Shown here: positions 15,900-25,362 of the stretch, piece by piece
How the letters are laid out: every line of letters starts with the position of its first letter
Numbering within the stretch: position 1 is the first letter of the stretch
Origin: Bacteroides fragilis
GTDB taxonomy: Bacteria; Bacteroidota; Bacteroidia; Bacteroidales; DTGW01
Direction of reading: 5' to 3'
Assembly (NCBI GenBank): GCA_945889005.1
Contig: CAMDBI010000005.1
Span: 1 to 64,000 of the forward strand
DNA: 64,000 nucleotides
Notes under the pieces: generated by a model
The model's database searches: none
What the model saw: only the letters and a program-made list of their open reading frames with translations
What the model was told of the DNA's origin: nothing
Position numbers and translations under genes: made by a program

Positions 15900-17885
15900 A
15901 TGGCTAAAAAATTATTAAACGCAGAAAATGAAGAGGTTAATGACGATTCAAAAATCGTAACCGACGAATTGGTTGAAAATGCTGAAATCGATTCGGAAGA
16001 ATTAGTAGAAGAAGTAGAAGAAATTGTTGATGAATTTGAAGATGACGATGAAATTATTGAAGCAGACGATGTAGAAGACATCGCTCAGATCAAGAAAAAA
16101 CAATTTGAATCGCAATTGGCAGACTTCGATTGGAGTCGTTACACCAACAAAGGCGATGTATACTCGAAAGAAGAAAAAGATCACTTTTCTTCAATGTACG
16201 ACAAAACCCTTTCGACTGTTGCAGAAGCAGAAGTGGTTGACGGAACAGTAATTTCGATGAACAAACGCGAAGTAGTTGTAAACATCGGTTACAAATCGGA
16301 AGGCGTAGTAAGTTTGAACGAATTCAGGTACAATCCTGAACTTGCAATCGGCGACAAAGTTGAAGTGTATGTCGAAAGCAAAGAAGACAAAAAAGGACAA
16401 TTAATTTTATCGCATAAAAAGGCTCGTTCGCTCCGTTCATGGGATAGAGTAAATGAAGCACTCGATAAAGACGAAATAATTAAAGGTTTCATCAAATGTC
16501 GCACCAAAGGTGGTATGATTGTAGATGTATTCGGTATCGAAGCATTCTTACCAGGTTCGCAAATCGATGTTAAACCTATTAGAGATTACGATGCATTTGT
16601 AGGTAAAACTATGGAATTCAAAGTTGTAAAAATCAACCACGAATTTAAAAACGTAGTAGTATCGCACAAAGCACTTATCGAAGCCGAACTCGAGCAACAG
16701 AAAAAAGACATTATCGGTAAGCTCGAAAAAGGTCAGGTTCTTGAAGGTACTGTTAAAAACATTACATCTTACGGTGTATTTATCGATCTTGGTGGAGTCG
16801 ATGGTCTTATTCACATTACCGACTTATCGTGGGGACGTGTTAACCATCCAGAAGAAATCGTTAAGCTCGATCAAAAACTTAATGTGGTTATTCTCGATTT
16901 CGACGACGACAAAAAACGTATTGCTCTTGGTCTTAAACAACTTACTCCTCACCCATGGGATGCACTCGATGCGCAACTTGCAGTGGGCGATAAAGTTAAA
17001 GGTCGCGTAGTGGTATTGGCCGACTACGGAGCATTTATAGAAATAAACACAGGAGTAGAAGGTTTAATTCACGTTTCAGAAATGTCGTGGTCGCAACATC
17101 TACGCAGTGCTCAGGAGTTTTTCAAAGTTAACGACGAGGTTGAAGCTGTTATTTTAACTCTCGATCGCGAAGAACGTAAAATGTCATTGGGTATCAAACA
17201 ACTCAAAGACGATCCTTGGGCTAAAGTTGAAGAAAAATATGCCGTTGGTACTAAACATACAGCTAAAGTTCGCAATTTCACCAATTTTGGTGTATTTGTA
17301 GAAATTGAAGAAGGTGTAGATGGTTTAATTCATATTTCGGATCTTTCGTGGACTAAGAAAGTGAAACATCCTGCCGAATTTACCAATGTTGGTGACGAAA
17401 TCGAAGTGATGGTTCTAGAAATTGATAGAGAAAACCGTCGTTTAAGTTTAGGACACAAACAAATGGAAGAAAATCCTTGGGATGTATTTGAAACACTCTT
17501 TACAGTAGATTCGATACACGAAGGTAGCATTGTTGAAAATGTCGATAAAGGTGCTGTTATTGCACTTCCATATGGTGTAGAAGGATTTGCTACTCCTAAA
17601 CATTTGGTTAAAGAAGATGGAACAACAGCTAAAGTTGAAGAAAAGTTAGAATTCAAAGTAATTGAATTTAACAAAAGTGCAAAACGCATTATTCTGTCGC
17701 ATAGCCGTGTTTGGGAAGATGTAAAACGTACCGAAGACAATGCAAGTAAAAAAGCAGAAGTAGAAGCTACAAAGAAAGCAACAAAGAAAATAAAAGCCAA
17801 TATTGAAAAAACAACATTAGGCGATATTTCAGAACTTGCAGCTTTGAAGACTGAAATGGAAGAAAACCAAAAAAAAGGTAATTAA
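15900..17885 (+). CDS. rpsA: Ribosomal protein S1
   Basis: A 661-residue protein that holds mRNA on the 30S subunit. About 85 N-terminal residues form a strongly acidic extension (runs such as EELVEEVEEIVDEFEDDDE). Six S1 RNA-binding repeats follow, with repeat signatures such as GTVKNITSYGVFIDLGGVDG near 284-303 and VRNFTNFGVFVEIEEGVDG near 460-478. The C-terminal tail is Lys-rich. In Bacteroidota, where genes lack Shine-Dalgarno sequences, S1 carries much of the initiation load. The gene leads a run with STAS and RNase Z genes 40-60 bases apart. Confidence 0.96.
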   Translation: MAKKLLNAENEEVNDDSKIVTDELVENAEIDSEELVEEVEEIVDEFEDDDEIIEADDVEDIAQIKKKQFESQLADFDWSRYTNKGDVYSKEEKDHFSSMYDKTLSTVAEAEVVDGTVISMNKREVVVNIGYKSEGVVSLNEFRYNPELAIGDKVEVYVESKEDKKGQLILSHKKARSLRSWDRVNEALDKDEIIKGFIKCRTKGGMIVDVFGIEAFLPGSQIDVKPIRDYDAFVGKTMEFKVVKINHEFKNVVVSHKALIEAELEQQKKDIIGKLEKGQVLEGTVKNITSYGVFIDLGGVDGLIHITDLSWGRVNHPEEIVKLDQKLNVVILDFDDDKKRIALGLKQLTPHPWDALDAQLAVGDKVKGRVVVLADYGAFIEINTGVEGLIHVSEMSWSQHLRSAQEFFKVNDEVEAVILTLDREERKMSLGIKQLKDDPWAKVEEKYAVGTKHTAKVRNFTNFGVFVEIEEGVDGLIHISDLSWTKKVKHPAEFTNVGDEIEVMVLEIDRENRRLSLGHKQMEENPWDVFETLFTVDSIHEGSIVENVDKGAVIALPYGVEGFATPKHLVKEDGTTAKVEEKLEFKVIEFNKSAKRIILSHSRVWEDVKRTEDNASKKAEVEATKKATKKIKANIEKTTLGDISELAALKTEMEENQKKGN

Positions 17886-17928
17886 TATTTCAGAATAGTC
17901 AATAGACACAACTCTAAATAATTGTACA

Positions 17929-18267
17929 ATGGAATTCAAGATTGAAAAACAGGACAATTACACATTAATCAGGGTTTTAGAAGAAAAACTCGATACTCAT
18001 ATTGCTCCGTCGTTAAAATCGGAACTGGTTTTAATTTCTGGAAATGGAGAGAAAAATATAATTCTCGATTTAAGCAATTGTCGTTATTGCGATTCTTCAG
18101 GACTAAGTGCTATTCTTGTGGCCAATCGACTTTGTAAAAATGCAGGTGGTAAATTTTACCTTACTGGATTAAACGAAGCAGTTGAACGACTTATTGTTAT
18201 ATCGCATCTTGATACGGTTCTCAACATAGTTGAAACAATTAACGAAGCGATCGAGAACATTAAATAG
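17929..18267 (+). CDS. STAS-domain anti-sigma-factor-antagonist-like protein
   Basis: A 112-residue single STAS domain, similar to SpoIIAA/RsbV. The phosphorylation-site region reads CRYCDSSGLSAILVANR near residues 47-63, with the Asp-Ser-Ser-Gly pattern intact. Such proteins switch partner kinases by Ser phosphorylation. No anti-sigma kinase or sigma gene is adjacent; a second STAS gene lies on the other side of RNase Z, on the opposite strand. It sits 44 bases after rpsA and 18 before rnz, probably in one transcript. Confidence 0.9.
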   Translation: MEFKIEKQDNYTLIRVLEEKLDTHIAPSLKSELVLISGNGEKNIILDLSNCRYCDSSGLSAILVANRLCKNAGGKFYLTGLNEAVERLIVISHLDTVLNIVETINEAIENIK

Positions 18268-18284
18268 TACTTTAGCCATGTGCA

Positions 18285-19199
18285 ATGTCTTTTTATGTAA
18301 CTATTTTAGGGAGTAGTTCAGCTATTCCTTCATATAAAAGAAACTTAGCCGCTCATCTGGTCAATCACGATGAGCGGCTTTTTTTAATTGATTGTGGCGA
18401 AGGTACTCAAATGCAATTGTTGCGTTATAACCTGAAATTCCATCGAATCAATCATATTTTTATTTCGCATCTTCATGGCGATCATGTATTTGGCTTGTTT
18501 GGCTTGTTGGCAACCTTGTCGATGGCTAATAGAAAAAGCCCACTAAATATTTATTCACATTATTCACTCGAAGAAATTGTTCAAACTCATCTTAAACTTT
18601 TCAACTACGAACTTACATTTCCTCTTATTTTTCATAAGATCAATCACAAAGATTCACAAATTTTATATGACGATAAAAAACTTGAGGTACATACAATTCC
18701 TCTTAAACATAGAATACCTTGTGTAGGGTTTTTATTTAAGGAAAAGCAGAAACTTTTAACAATCAATAAAGAATTAATATCTGTTTTTGATATTCCTGTA
18801 AAAGAAATATTTAATATCAAATCGGGAAGCGACTTTGTGACAAAAGAAGGGCGCGTAATACCTAATAATGTATTAACCCAAAAGAGTGCCCCCCCAAAAT
18901 CTTATGCTTATTGCACAGATACATTGATCCAAGAAAAAAATGTAGATTTAATAAAAGATGTAGATTTGCTTTATCACGAAGCTACCTTTCTAGAGCGAGA
19001 TGCAAAACTTGCCAAAAATACGTATCACTCTACAGCCCATCAAGCAGCAGCACTTGCTCAAAAAGCAAATGCCCAAAAATTAGTTATTGGGCATTTTTCT
19101 AATCGCTATAATAACGATTATGATTTCTTAGTAGAAGCCAAATCTGTTTTTGAAAATACTATTTTAGCCGAAGACGGTGCTACTATAGAAATTTCTTAA
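18285..19199 (+). CDS. rnz: Ribonuclease Z
   Basis: A 304-residue metallo-beta-lactamase-fold endonuclease that matures tRNA 3' ends. The zinc motif SHLHGDH is at residues 61-67 (His62, His64, Asp66, His67). Further metal ligands appear in the YCTDT segment near 206-210 and the late GHFSNRY motif. The N-terminal LGSSSAIPSYKRN and DCGEGTQMQLLR are also typical. Length matches the 305-residue short form. Its last bases overlap the convergent STAS gene by four. Confidence 0.95.
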   Translation: MSFYVTILGSSSAIPSYKRNLAAHLVNHDERLFLIDCGEGTQMQLLRYNLKFHRINHIFISHLHGDHVFGLFGLLATLSMANRKSPLNIYSHYSLEEIVQTHLKLFNYELTFPLIFHKINHKDSQILYDDKKLEVHTIPLKHRIPCVGFLFKEKQKLLTINKELISVFDIPVKEIFNIKSGSDFVTKEGRVIPNNVLTQKSAPPKSYAYCTDTLIQEKNVDLIKDVDLLYHEATFLERDAKLAKNTYHSTAHQAAALAQKANAQKLVIGHFSNRYNNDYDFLVEAKSVFENTILAEDGATIEIS

Positions 19200-19543
19200 A
19201 CGTTGAAACTTTTTACCGAATCTTGTACTGAACCATATATTTCAAAAACATTGTGTAATTGAAGCAATTTAAATAATTCCATTACCTCTGTTGCCACATT
19301 GCATATCTTAAATGCTCCATAATTGTTGTTTGCTACTTTCATTACAGAAAGAAACACTCCAAACCCCGAACTATCAATAAACTGAATTCCTTCAAGATTA
19401 ATAATTAATTTTGTGTTAGGTTTGTTAAATAAACTTTTCAATTCTTCTTTAACGGGTTCCGAAACAAGTGCATTTAGCCTGCTAATATCGTTAAATGTGG
19501 CTACTACAACATTGTTAATTACCTCGGTTTTAATCATTGCCAT
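19196..19543 (-). CDS. STAS-domain protein, second copy
   Basis: A 115-residue STAS domain with the motif IQFIDSSGFGVFLSV near residues 53-67, so the phosphorylatable Ser is kept. It differs from the plus-strand copy in most positions and is not a recent duplicate. It follows the HPt gene by two bases, which suggests that phosphotransfer and partner switching belong to one signalling unit. It converges with rnz and overlaps it by four bases. Confidence 0.88.
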   Translation of the reverse strand: MAMIKTEVINNVVVATFNDISRLNALVSEPVKEELKSLFNKPNTKLIINLEGIQFIDSSGFGVFLSVMKVANNNYGAFKICNVATEVMELFKLLQLHNVFEIYGSVQDSVKSFNV

Positions 19544-19545
19544 AT

Positions 19546-19899
19546 TTACTGGTTTTTTTGTTGATCTATAATATAGTTATGCAATTCCTCAATTGCTTCT
19601 GTGCATTCTATCATAAAACGTGCAACAATGGATGGATACATCTCTTTTTTTTCTCCATGACCCGCATTAATCTCTAATTCCTTTAGAGCTGCAGCCAAAT
19701 CGGTCATACCCATTATTGCTACAGACGATTTTGCTTTATGTGCTATTCTGCCTAAATTCTCCCAATTTTGAGATTCAAGTGCCATTTGCATATCGTCCGA
19801 AATTTCTCCAATTTGCTCTGTAAATATGTCTATCATTTCGGCTATCAATGTGTTATTGTCGCCAGACATATTCTTTAAATACGCCAAATCTGTTCTCAT
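19546..19899 (-). CDS. HPt histidine phosphotransfer protein
   Basis: A 117-residue four-helix HPt domain. The phosphorylatable His54 lies in LGRIAHKAKSSVAIMG near residues 49-64, the classical HPt helix. It would relay phosphate between response-regulator receiver domains of a phosphorelay. No histidine kinase or receiver is encoded nearby. It is the first gene of a two-gene unit with the STAS protein. The start ATG lies just downstream of a long AT-rich divergent intergenic region. Confidence 0.88.
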   Translation of the reverse strand: MRTDLAYLKNMSGDNNTLIAEMIDIFTEQIGEISDDMQMALESQNWENLGRIAHKAKSSVAIMGMTDLAAALKELEINAGHGEKKEMYPSIVARFMIECTEAIEELHNYIIDQQKNQ

Positions 19900-20198
19900 T
19901 TTGCAACAGTTAAGTTAATTGAATTAATTGTAATAATAATAATTTTATTTTAAAAAATAAACAAAATATTTTTCAAAAAATAAAACTATCTTTTATACTA
20001 AACTCATACGTTTAAAGTTACAGATTTTTTCTTTCTTTTTTCATATAATTAATTGTTTTATGAACAATTGTTATTAAAATGATTTGTATTTTTCGTTTTT
20101 GATTCATTACTTTACTCATGATTTAATTGTCTTATTTTTGATATTCAATTAAATAACATGAATGCATATTCATATAATTAATAATTAATGATTTAGAG
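19900..20198. other. Divergent AT-rich intergenic region
   Basis: About 300 bases separate the HPt gene and the TPR gene. The only motif I can point to is TATTTTTG at 20133-20140, a TAnnTTTG box about 58 bases before the TPR start. No open frame or structured RNA is evident. Confidence 0.5.
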
Positions 20199-21230
20199 AT
20201 GAAGAAGTACTTCTTTTTTATATTTATTTTTATAATTGCTTTCAATATTAGAGCCCAAGAAACAGATCCAAATATTAAAGCTTCATTTATAAAATTCAAT
20301 TTGGCCGCAAAATTTGTTGAAGAAAAAAAATATTCTCAAGCAATTGATGTATTTTCTAAAGTTATTGAATTAAATCCCAGCATGGAAAAAGCATTTTTTC
20401 TTCGTGCCAAATGTAAATTTGCAAATAACGATATTCGAGCCGCTATTCTCGATTTCAATACAGTTTTAAAACTCAATAAAACTAATGGAGAAGCATACTA
20501 TTACCTTGGATATGCAATTTTGAAAACCGATACCTCTAAAGTTGATATAGAACTTTTCAATAAAGCAATTAACAACGGCTATATAGAGGCAGAAGTGTAT
20601 TATTATAGAGGTGTTGTTCGCATGATTAAAAAGGATTTTTCAAATGCCATTTTAGATTTTTCAAGTGCTATTGAGAAAAAACCAGACTACGCTGTTGCGT
20701 TTTACGATAGAGGATTAGCAAAACTCAATAATAATGAGTTGCAAGCAGCTATTGTCGATTTTCAACAGGCAGTATACATCGATCCGGAACTTACCGATTC
20801 ATACATCAATTTGGCTTATTGTTTAATATTCAATAACGATTTCCAAAATGCTATAAAAGTTCTTACAAAAGCCATTGAACTAAACAATAATAATATTATG
20901 GCATTGAATAATAGGGGGGTAGCATATTTTAAGATGGGCGATTTAAGAATGTCGCTTACCGATTTGGGTAAAGCCATAAAGATTGATAAAGCCAATTTTA
21001 GGGTACTTAATAATATAGGTATTGCTCAAGCAAAAGCAAAAAATTCAAAAGTAGCAATAGATGCTTTAAATTTATGTATAAGCTCAAATCCACAAGCTAG
21101 CGAAGCTTTTCTAAATCGTGGATTTATAAAAGAATCGGGAGGAGATCTCAATGGAGCATGTGCCGATTGGACTTCGGCATATAAATTGGGAAATACGAAC
21201 GCGGGAAACTATATCAAAGAATGTAAATAA
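20199..21230 (+). CDS. Exported TPR-repeat protein
   Basis: A 343-residue protein with a signal peptide at 1 to about 19 (ending NIRAQE). The rest is about eight or nine 34-residue tetratricopeptide repeats, for example YSQAIDVFSKVIELNPSMEK near 41-60 and NNNIMALNNRGVAYFKMGDL near 230-249. TPR solenoids are protein-binding scaffolds, here probably periplasmic. The next gene, a TPR/OmpA protein, begins seven bases after its stop, so the two very likely act together at the cell wall. Confidence 0.85.
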   Translation: MKKYFFFIFIFIIAFNIRAQETDPNIKASFIKFNLAAKFVEEKKYSQAIDVFSKVIELNPSMEKAFFLRAKCKFANNDIRAAILDFNTVLKLNKTNGEAYYYLGYAILKTDTSKVDIELFNKAINNGYIEAEVYYYRGVVRMIKKDFSNAILDFSSAIEKKPDYAVAFYDRGLAKLNNNELQAAIVDFQQAVYIDPELTDSYINLAYCLIFNNDFQNAIKVLTKAIELNNNNIMALNNRGVAYFKMGDLRMSLTDLGKAIKIDKANFRVLNNIGIAQAKAKNSKVAIDALNLCISSNPQASEAFLNRGFIKESGGDLNGACADWTSAYKLGNTNAGNYIKECK

Positions 21231-21236
21231 TACTAT

Positions 21237-23294
21237 ATGAGAATTTTATTACTTTTTTTAGGATTAATAATATTTGAGAGTTCATATTCGCAAGATAATT
21301 TTAAAATAAAAAAAAGAACTTTTAAAGTCGCCGATGAAGGTTTTGATCAGGCATGGGATGCTGTGAAACAGGCTGATAAACTATTTTCAAAAGGTCAAAC
21401 AGTGTACATTAATGCACGCGAATTGTATAAAAAAGCTTGGAATTATAATTCGGGTAATGCTCAGTTGAATTATAAATTGGGAATCTGTTATTTAAATACA
21501 GATCAAAAAGGGGAAGCAGTCACATATTTTAAAAAGGCTCTTGAAATAGATCCGAAAATTTCAATCGATATTCATTTTTTATTGGGCAGGTCTTTACAAA
21601 TGAAAGGTGAATTTAATGATGCAATAAAATACTTTAATATTTCAAAAAGCACATTGACAAAAAGGCAATTGAAAAAGCTGAAAGTCAATATCGATTGGTA
21701 CATCGACGAATGTCAGAATGCGTTGGTGATAGTAAATGAACCGGCAAGAGTTATAATTTCGAACGCAGGTAAAGAGTTGAATTCAACGTTCGACGATTTT
21801 TACCCTGTTGTATTGGAAGGCGAACAAAAGATGTATTTCAATTCGCTTAAAACAATTGAAAATAAGAAAAAGAAATTGGATAAATACAGGTCTTTTGCTC
21901 ACGATATTTATGTTTCTGAAAAAGAAAATGAAAATTGGGGAAAGCCTAAACTTGTTGCAGATTTATACTCCAAAACATCAAATAACGCTATTATTGATAT
22001 AGCTGCAGACGAAAAAACCATGTACATCTATCGTGAAGAAAAAGGTATGGGCGATATTTATGTTTGTAAATGGGATGATGAAGATAAAGTGTGGAATGAT
22101 CCCAAATCGTTTAAAAAAATAAATAATAGAGGTTCAAACGAAAGCTCCGGAAGCCTATCACCTAAAGGTGATAAATTTTATTTTATTAGCGATAACGATG
22201 AGGAATCGTTTGGCGGGAAAGATATATACTATACTACTTTGGAAAAGGGGAAATGGACTAAACCTCGTAATATTGGTTTTCCAATCAACACCTTATACAA
22301 CGAAGAAGCAGTATTTATTGCTGCAGACGATAAAACACTTTATTTCTCATCAAAAGGTCATTCTTCTATGGGAGGGTACGATATTTTTAAATCGGTTATG
22401 GACAATAGTGGGAAATGGAGTAAGCCAGTGAATATTGGCTATCCAATTAATACACCCGACGACGATTTGTTTTTTAGAATTCAAGCAAACAATAAAGTTG
22501 CATATTATACAACCATTAAAGAGGGATCGTTGGGTGAAAAGGACATATTTAAAGTTGTGTTTTTAGGAGCAGAAAAAGAAATGATTGCTTTGACTGATGT
22601 TGCTCCAATGGCTTTTTTAAACTACGACAAGATCGATTTGTTCAATAAAAAAATTGAAACAGTTACTATCGATACATCTATATATCTAAGTGGACGAATT
22701 TTAGACAAAAAAACTCAAATGCCATTGATGTCAAAAATTGAATTTATCGATTCAGATATTAGTAAGGTAATATCTACTTCAATTGTAGATTCTACAGGTG
22801 TATATAGGGTGTCGTTTCCGAAAAAGAAAAATTATGGTGTTCAAATAACATCAAATGGATATTTGCTTTTTCTCGACATAGTTGATTTACTAAAACTTCC
22901 GGGCGACGATAAGCTAATCAAAGACTTTTTACTTACGAAACTTGAGGTTGGTACTAAAGTCGTGATGAAAAATATTTTCTTTCCAAATGGAAAAGCCACA
23001 CTATTGCCCGAATCTTATGCCGAACTTGGTAAAGTGCTAATATTCTTGCAAGATAATGCCACGTTGAAGCTCGAAATATCGGGACATACCGACAATTTGG
23101 GAGGAGCTGCGATCAATAAAAAATTATCTGAAAGTAGAGCCAAGTCGGTTGTCAATTATTTGGTGTCGCAAGGTGTTGATGAGTCTCGTTTGACCTATGT
23201 TGGTTATGGTCCAGCACAACCTGTTGCGAGCAATAAAACGAAAGCAGGGCAAGCGCAAAATCGTAGAGTTGAGTTCAAAATAGTTGGAAAATAA
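21237..23294 (+). CDS. PorE-like TPR/beta-propeller/OmpA envelope protein
   Basis: A 685-residue protein with a signal peptide (1-18), TPR repeats (about 38-150), a six-bladed PD40-type propeller (about 185-440; blade motifs SGSLSPKGDKFYFISD and AADDKTLYFSSKG), a carboxypeptidase-regulatory-like beta sandwich (about 480-568) and a C-terminal OmpA peptidoglycan-binding domain (575-685). The OmpA motif has Asp619 in GHTDN and N627-KKLSESRAKSV with Arg634, the peptidoglycan-binding residues. This order is the architecture reported for PorE, which ties the T9SS to peptidoglycan. A T9SS cargo protein is encoded at 53744, which shows the system is used here. Bacteroidota also carry paralogues with this plan, so orthology is not certain. 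Confidence 0.8.
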   Translation: MRILLLFLGLIIFESSYSQDNFKIKKRTFKVADEGFDQAWDAVKQADKLFSKGQTVYINARELYKKAWNYNSGNAQLNYKLGICYLNTDQKGEAVTYFKKALEIDPKISIDIHFLLGRSLQMKGEFNDAIKYFNISKSTLTKRQLKKLKVNIDWYIDECQNALVIVNEPARVIISNAGKELNSTFDDFYPVVLEGEQKMYFNSLKTIENKKKKLDKYRSFAHDIYVSEKENENWGKPKLVADLYSKTSNNAIIDIAADEKTMYIYREEKGMGDIYVCKWDDEDKVWNDPKSFKKINNRGSNESSGSLSPKGDKFYFISDNDEESFGGKDIYYTTLEKGKWTKPRNIGFPINTLYNEEAVFIAADDKTLYFSSKGHSSMGGYDIFKSVMDNSGKWSKPVNIGYPINTPDDDLFFRIQANNKVAYYTTIKEGSLGEKDIFKVVFLGAEKEMIALTDVAPMAFLNYDKIDLFNKKIETVTIDTSIYLSGRILDKKTQMPLMSKIEFIDSDISKVISTSIVDSTGVYRVSFPKKKNYGVQITSNGYLLFLDIVDLLKLPGDDKLIKDFLLTKLEVGTKVVMKNIFFPNGKATLLPESYAELGKVLIFLQDNATLKLEISGHTDNLGGAAINKKLSESRAKSVVNYLVSQGVDESRLTYVGYGPAQPVASNKTKAGQAQNRRVEFKIVGK

Positions 23295-23392
23295 TAAATG
23301 TTAATAAATAGTTAATTTTATTATTTTAATCATACAATTATTTTAAAACTATACATCTACTTTTGAACCCTTATTTTTTTTATTCAAACCCA

Positions 23393-24478
23393 ATGAAAAT
23401 TACCCCTTTTAATAAGTTTCATCAGAGTTTAGGTGCTAAAATGGTTCCTTTTGCTGGTTATCTGATGCCAGTTGAATATAACGGAATAACCGATGAACAT
23501 TTGTTTGTTAGGAGCAGTTGCGGACTTTTCGATGTATCGCATATGGGAACAGTATGGGTTAAAGGTCCAAATGCTTTAGCAACACTTCAATGGCTTACCA
23601 CTAACGATGTGTCGGCTTTGACTCCAGGAAAAGCACAGTATTCATGTTTCCCAAATGGTAAAGGTGGCATTGTTGACGATTTGCTTGTATATAAATATGA
23701 CGAACAAAAATATTTTTTAGTTATTAATGCTTCCAATATTGAAAAAGATTGGAATTGGATGCTTGCTAACAATAAATTTGGTGCAGAACTCGAAAATAGT
23801 TCCGATAAAATTGCACAATTGGCCTTGCAAGGTCCTAGAGCCGCTGAAATACTTCAACTACTGACTTCCGACAATGTTGCAAGCATGAAAAGCTTTACAT
23901 TTAAGGAGATTACTCTGGCTGGGGTTAGCAACGTAATTGTTTCAACTACTGGATATACTGGAGAACATGGATACGAAATATATTTTTATAAGGAACACGC
24001 CGAGACAATTTGGAATGCTTTGTTTAATGCAGGTGGCGAATTGTTAAGACCTGTTGGTCTTGGTGCTCGCGATACTTTGCGTCTCGAAATGGGCTATAAT
24101 CTTTATGGTAACGATATCGACGATACTACTTCGCCAATTGAAGCTGGTTTGGCATGGGTTACAAAATTTACCGATACAAAAGATTTTATCGATAAGGCAT
24201 TGCTCAAAAAGCAAAAAGAACAAGGACCTGAGCGTTGCTTAGTAGGTTTTGAATTGATAGACAGAGGAATTCCAAGGCATTACTATGTAATAGAGGACGA
24301 AATAGGCAATAATATTGGTGTAGTTACCTCGGGAACCATGTCGCCTTCATTAAAAAAGGCGATTGGAATGGGTTATGTTAAAAGCAAATTTTCAAAGCCG
24401 GGAAGTGAAATATTTATCAGGATTAGAGACAGAGCTATTAAAGCAAAAATAGTTAATAAACCATTTTTGATTAAATAA
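23393..24478 (+). CDS. gcvT: Glycine cleavage system T protein (aminomethyltransferase)
   Basis: A 361-residue enzyme that transfers the methylene group from lipoyl-bound aminomethyl to tetrahydrofolate. It shows [24 protein letters not shown] and [11 protein letters not shown], with the conserved Asp near residue 96 in the DDLLVYK segment and the arginine-containing [21 protein letters not shown]. The frame opens at 23363, but the start at 23393 ([17 protein letters not shown]) fits family N termini. The H and P proteins are not encoded nearby. One-carbon units made here link to the serine genes downstream. Confidence 0.95.
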   Translation: MKITPFNKFHQSLGAKMVPFAGYLMPVEYNGITDEHLFVRSSCGLFDVSHMGTVWVKGPNALATLQWLTTNDVSALTPGKAQYSCFPNGKGGIVDDLLVYKYDEQKYFLVINASNIEKDWNWMLANNKFGAELENSSDKIAQLALQGPRAAEILQLLTSDNVASMKSFTFKEITLAGVSNVIVSTTGYTGEHGYEIYFYKEHAETIWNALFNAGGELLRPVGLGARDTLRLEMGYNLYGNDIDDTTSPIEAGLAWVTKFTDTKDFIDKALLKKQKEQGPERCLVGFELIDRGIPRHYYVIEDEIGNNIGVVTSGTMSPSLKKAIGMGYVKSKFSKPGSEIFIRIRDRAIKAKIVNKPFLIK

Positions 24479-24498
24479 TTGATTTAAGATCAATTAAA

Positions 24499-25260
24499 TT
24501 GTTAATTATTTTACATAAGATATTTATATTGAGAGATTTAAGTAAGGTTGAAGTTTGTTTTTCTCCTGCAACTTATCAAAGGTTTCATAACAAAGAAGCT
24601 AATGTAGTGGTGGTAGATATTCTACGTGCGACCTCTGCCATGTGTACTGCATTTATGAATGGAGTTAAATCAATTATTCCTGTGGCAACACTTGAGGAAG
24701 CTCAACAATTAAAGCAACAAGGTTATTTGACTGCTGCGGAGCGCGATGGAATTAAGCCCGATTTTTCAGATTTTGGAAATTCGCCTTTCAATTTTACAAA
24801 AGAAAGAATTTGCGGACGAGATGTAGTATATAGCACAACCAATGGAACAATGGCTGTAAATATGGCAAAAGATTGCAACAGAGTTCTAATAGGTTCCTAT
24901 TTAAATATAGATGCATTGGCTCAATTGCTTATTAAGGACCAAAAGGATGTAGTAATATTTTGCTCGGGATGGAAAGATCGCTTTAGTCTCGAAGATTCGG
25001 TTTTTGCAGGAGCATTAGGAAGCAAACTATTAGAGTCAAAGCATTTTGATAGCAATTGTGATTCTCTTGTAGCAACAATCGATTTGTGGTCAATAGCTCA
25101 ACTCAATTTAATAAAATATATTCAAAAAGCTGCACAAAGAGAGCGTTTGAAAAAAAATGGACTTGACGATAGTATTGAATATTGTCATACTTTGAATTTA
25201 ACAGATATAATTCCTTGTTATATTGGAGGTAAGCTTGTTTCAATAAATGATTGTGAATAA
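24499..25260 (+). CDS. comB: 2-phosphosulfolactate phosphatase-like protein (ComB family)
   Basis: A protein of up to 253 residues in the ComB family. Landmarks include VVVDILRATSAMCTAFMNGV near 37-56, the SDFGNSP segment near 90-96, YSTTNGTMAV near 112-121 and FCSGWKDRFSLEDSVFAGAL near 154-173. In methanogens ComB dephosphorylates 2-phosphosulfolactate for coenzyme M; the bacterial role is unclear. No ATG is available upstream of the conserved part: the frame starts with TTG at 24499, and TTG at 24529 (LRDLSKVEVCFSP) fits the family start better. It follows gcvT by about 20 to 50 bases and precedes serC. Confidence 0.85.
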   Translation: MLIILHKIFILRDLSKVEVCFSPATYQRFHNKEANVVVVDILRATSAMCTAFMNGVKSIIPVATLEEAQQLKQQGYLTAAERDGIKPDFSDFGNSPFNFTKERICGRDVVYSTTNGTMAVNMAKDCNRVLIGSYLNIDALAQLLIKDQKDVVIFCSGWKDRFSLEDSVFAGALGSKLLESKHFDSNCDSLVATIDLWSIAQLNLIKYIQKAAQRERLKKNGLDDSIEYCHTLNLTDIIPCYIGGKLVSINDCE

Positions 25261-25306
25261 AATAACAAAAAACAAGTTTTTAAAATTTTTTTCACAGATA
25301 ATTAAT

Positions 25307-25314
25307 TATTTTTG
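25307..25314 (+). promoter_or_regulatory. Putative -7 element for serC
   Basis: TATTTTTG fits TAnnTTTG, about 48 bases before the serC start. The -33 region is T-rich without a clean TTTG. Confidence 0.45.
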
Positions 25315-25362
25315 TAATTTCAATTTTTAAACTAAATCGATAGATTCTATAAAATTATTTTT

